NCBI GenBank assembly: GCA_900553595.1
Contig: USEC01000045.1
Coordinates: 1 to 13,405 of the forward strand
Origin: an uncultured Prevotella sp.
Lineage (GTDB): Bacteria > Bacteroidota > Bacteroidia > Bacteroidales > Bacteroidaceae
Direction of reading: 5' to 3'
Length of the DNA stretch: 13,405 bases
The translations under genes were made by a program, and so were the position numbers. Positions 13,311 through 13,405 of this stretch are shown in pieces. The notes under the pieces were generated by a model. That model did no database searches. It was not told the origin of the DNA and was given only the letters and a program-made list of their open reading frames with translations. The first letter of the stretch is position 1, and each line of letters opens with the position of its first letter.

Positions 13311-13339
13311 TACGGAAACCGTATCCGGGAAAGCCGGAT
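13311..13339 (+). terminator. Two small tandem hairpins after the EEP-family gene
   Basis: TACGG-AAA-CCGTA (13311-13323) is followed immediately by ATCCGG-GAAAG-CCGGAT (13323-13339), 3 nt after the stop codon. No clean T-run follows, so termination is only a possibility. The remaining bases to 13405 contain an AT-rich stretch but nothing I can identify. Confidence 0.4.
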
Positions 13340-13405
13340 TCAGACTGCTGGTAAGCGTCTCCGCGATGCTAGTATATATACATCAAAAAAATATCGCTCA
13401 AGTTC

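Overview
The window looks like chromosomal DNA of a Bacteroidales bacterium, most likely a Prevotella-type genome. Three things point there: several matches to the Bacteroidetes promoter pattern (TTTG, about 20 bp, TAnnTTTG); Bacteroidetes-typical families (calycin-like secreted protein, DUF2851, DUF3109, clustered FKBP isomerases); and start sites in A-rich leaders without strong Shine-Dalgarno sequences. The species is an inference, since no rRNA or other marker is present.

Layout. Positions 1-400 (minus) hold the N-terminal part of a small exported calycin-like protein. It is preceded by a long, apparently structured 5' leader (401-752) and a near-perfect promoter (759-790). Positions 850-1727 are a REP/RAYT-type unit: a Y1 (HUH) REP-associated transposase gene (minus) between two directly repeated ~100-bp copies of a palindromic element. 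Positions 1726-3597 (minus) encode a DEAD-box RNA helicase with a DbpA-type RNA-binding domain. Positions 3758-6444 (minus) hold three successive FKBP-type prolyl isomerases: one with a Sec signal peptide, one lipoprotein and one probably cytoplasmic. The spacers between them carry a terminator-like hairpin and an unusual simple-repeat region. From 6607 the plus strand carries ruvB and a DUF2851 gene seven bases behind it. This pair converges on ybeY and coaD (minus) across a large inverted repeat (8957-9094). Next on the minus strand are a HicBA toxin-antitoxin pair, an array of four 15-bp palindromes at an exact 22-bp period (10773-10853), a Cys-rich DUF3109 gene and ung. Divergent from ung is a secreted endonuclease/exonuclease/phosphatase-family protein (12387-13307, plus).

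Functional themes. Most genes are housekeeping: Holliday-junction branch migration (RuvB), uracil excision (Ung), rRNA maturation (YbeY), RNA remodelling (DEAD-box helicase), coenzyme A synthesis (CoaD) and protein folding in three compartments (FKBPs). Accessory content is limited to the RAYT unit and the HicBA module. The less ordinary material lies between genes. Nearly every spacer holds a palindrome or repeat, and one GGAAGTTA-type repeat word recurs in three separate spacers. I found no CRISPR array, tRNA, rRNA or phage module. The best leads are the structured leader, the RAYT unit whose repeats supply the stop codons of two genes, the 22-bp palindrome array upstream of hicBA, and DUF2851 as a possible metal-dependent nuclease paired with ruvB.
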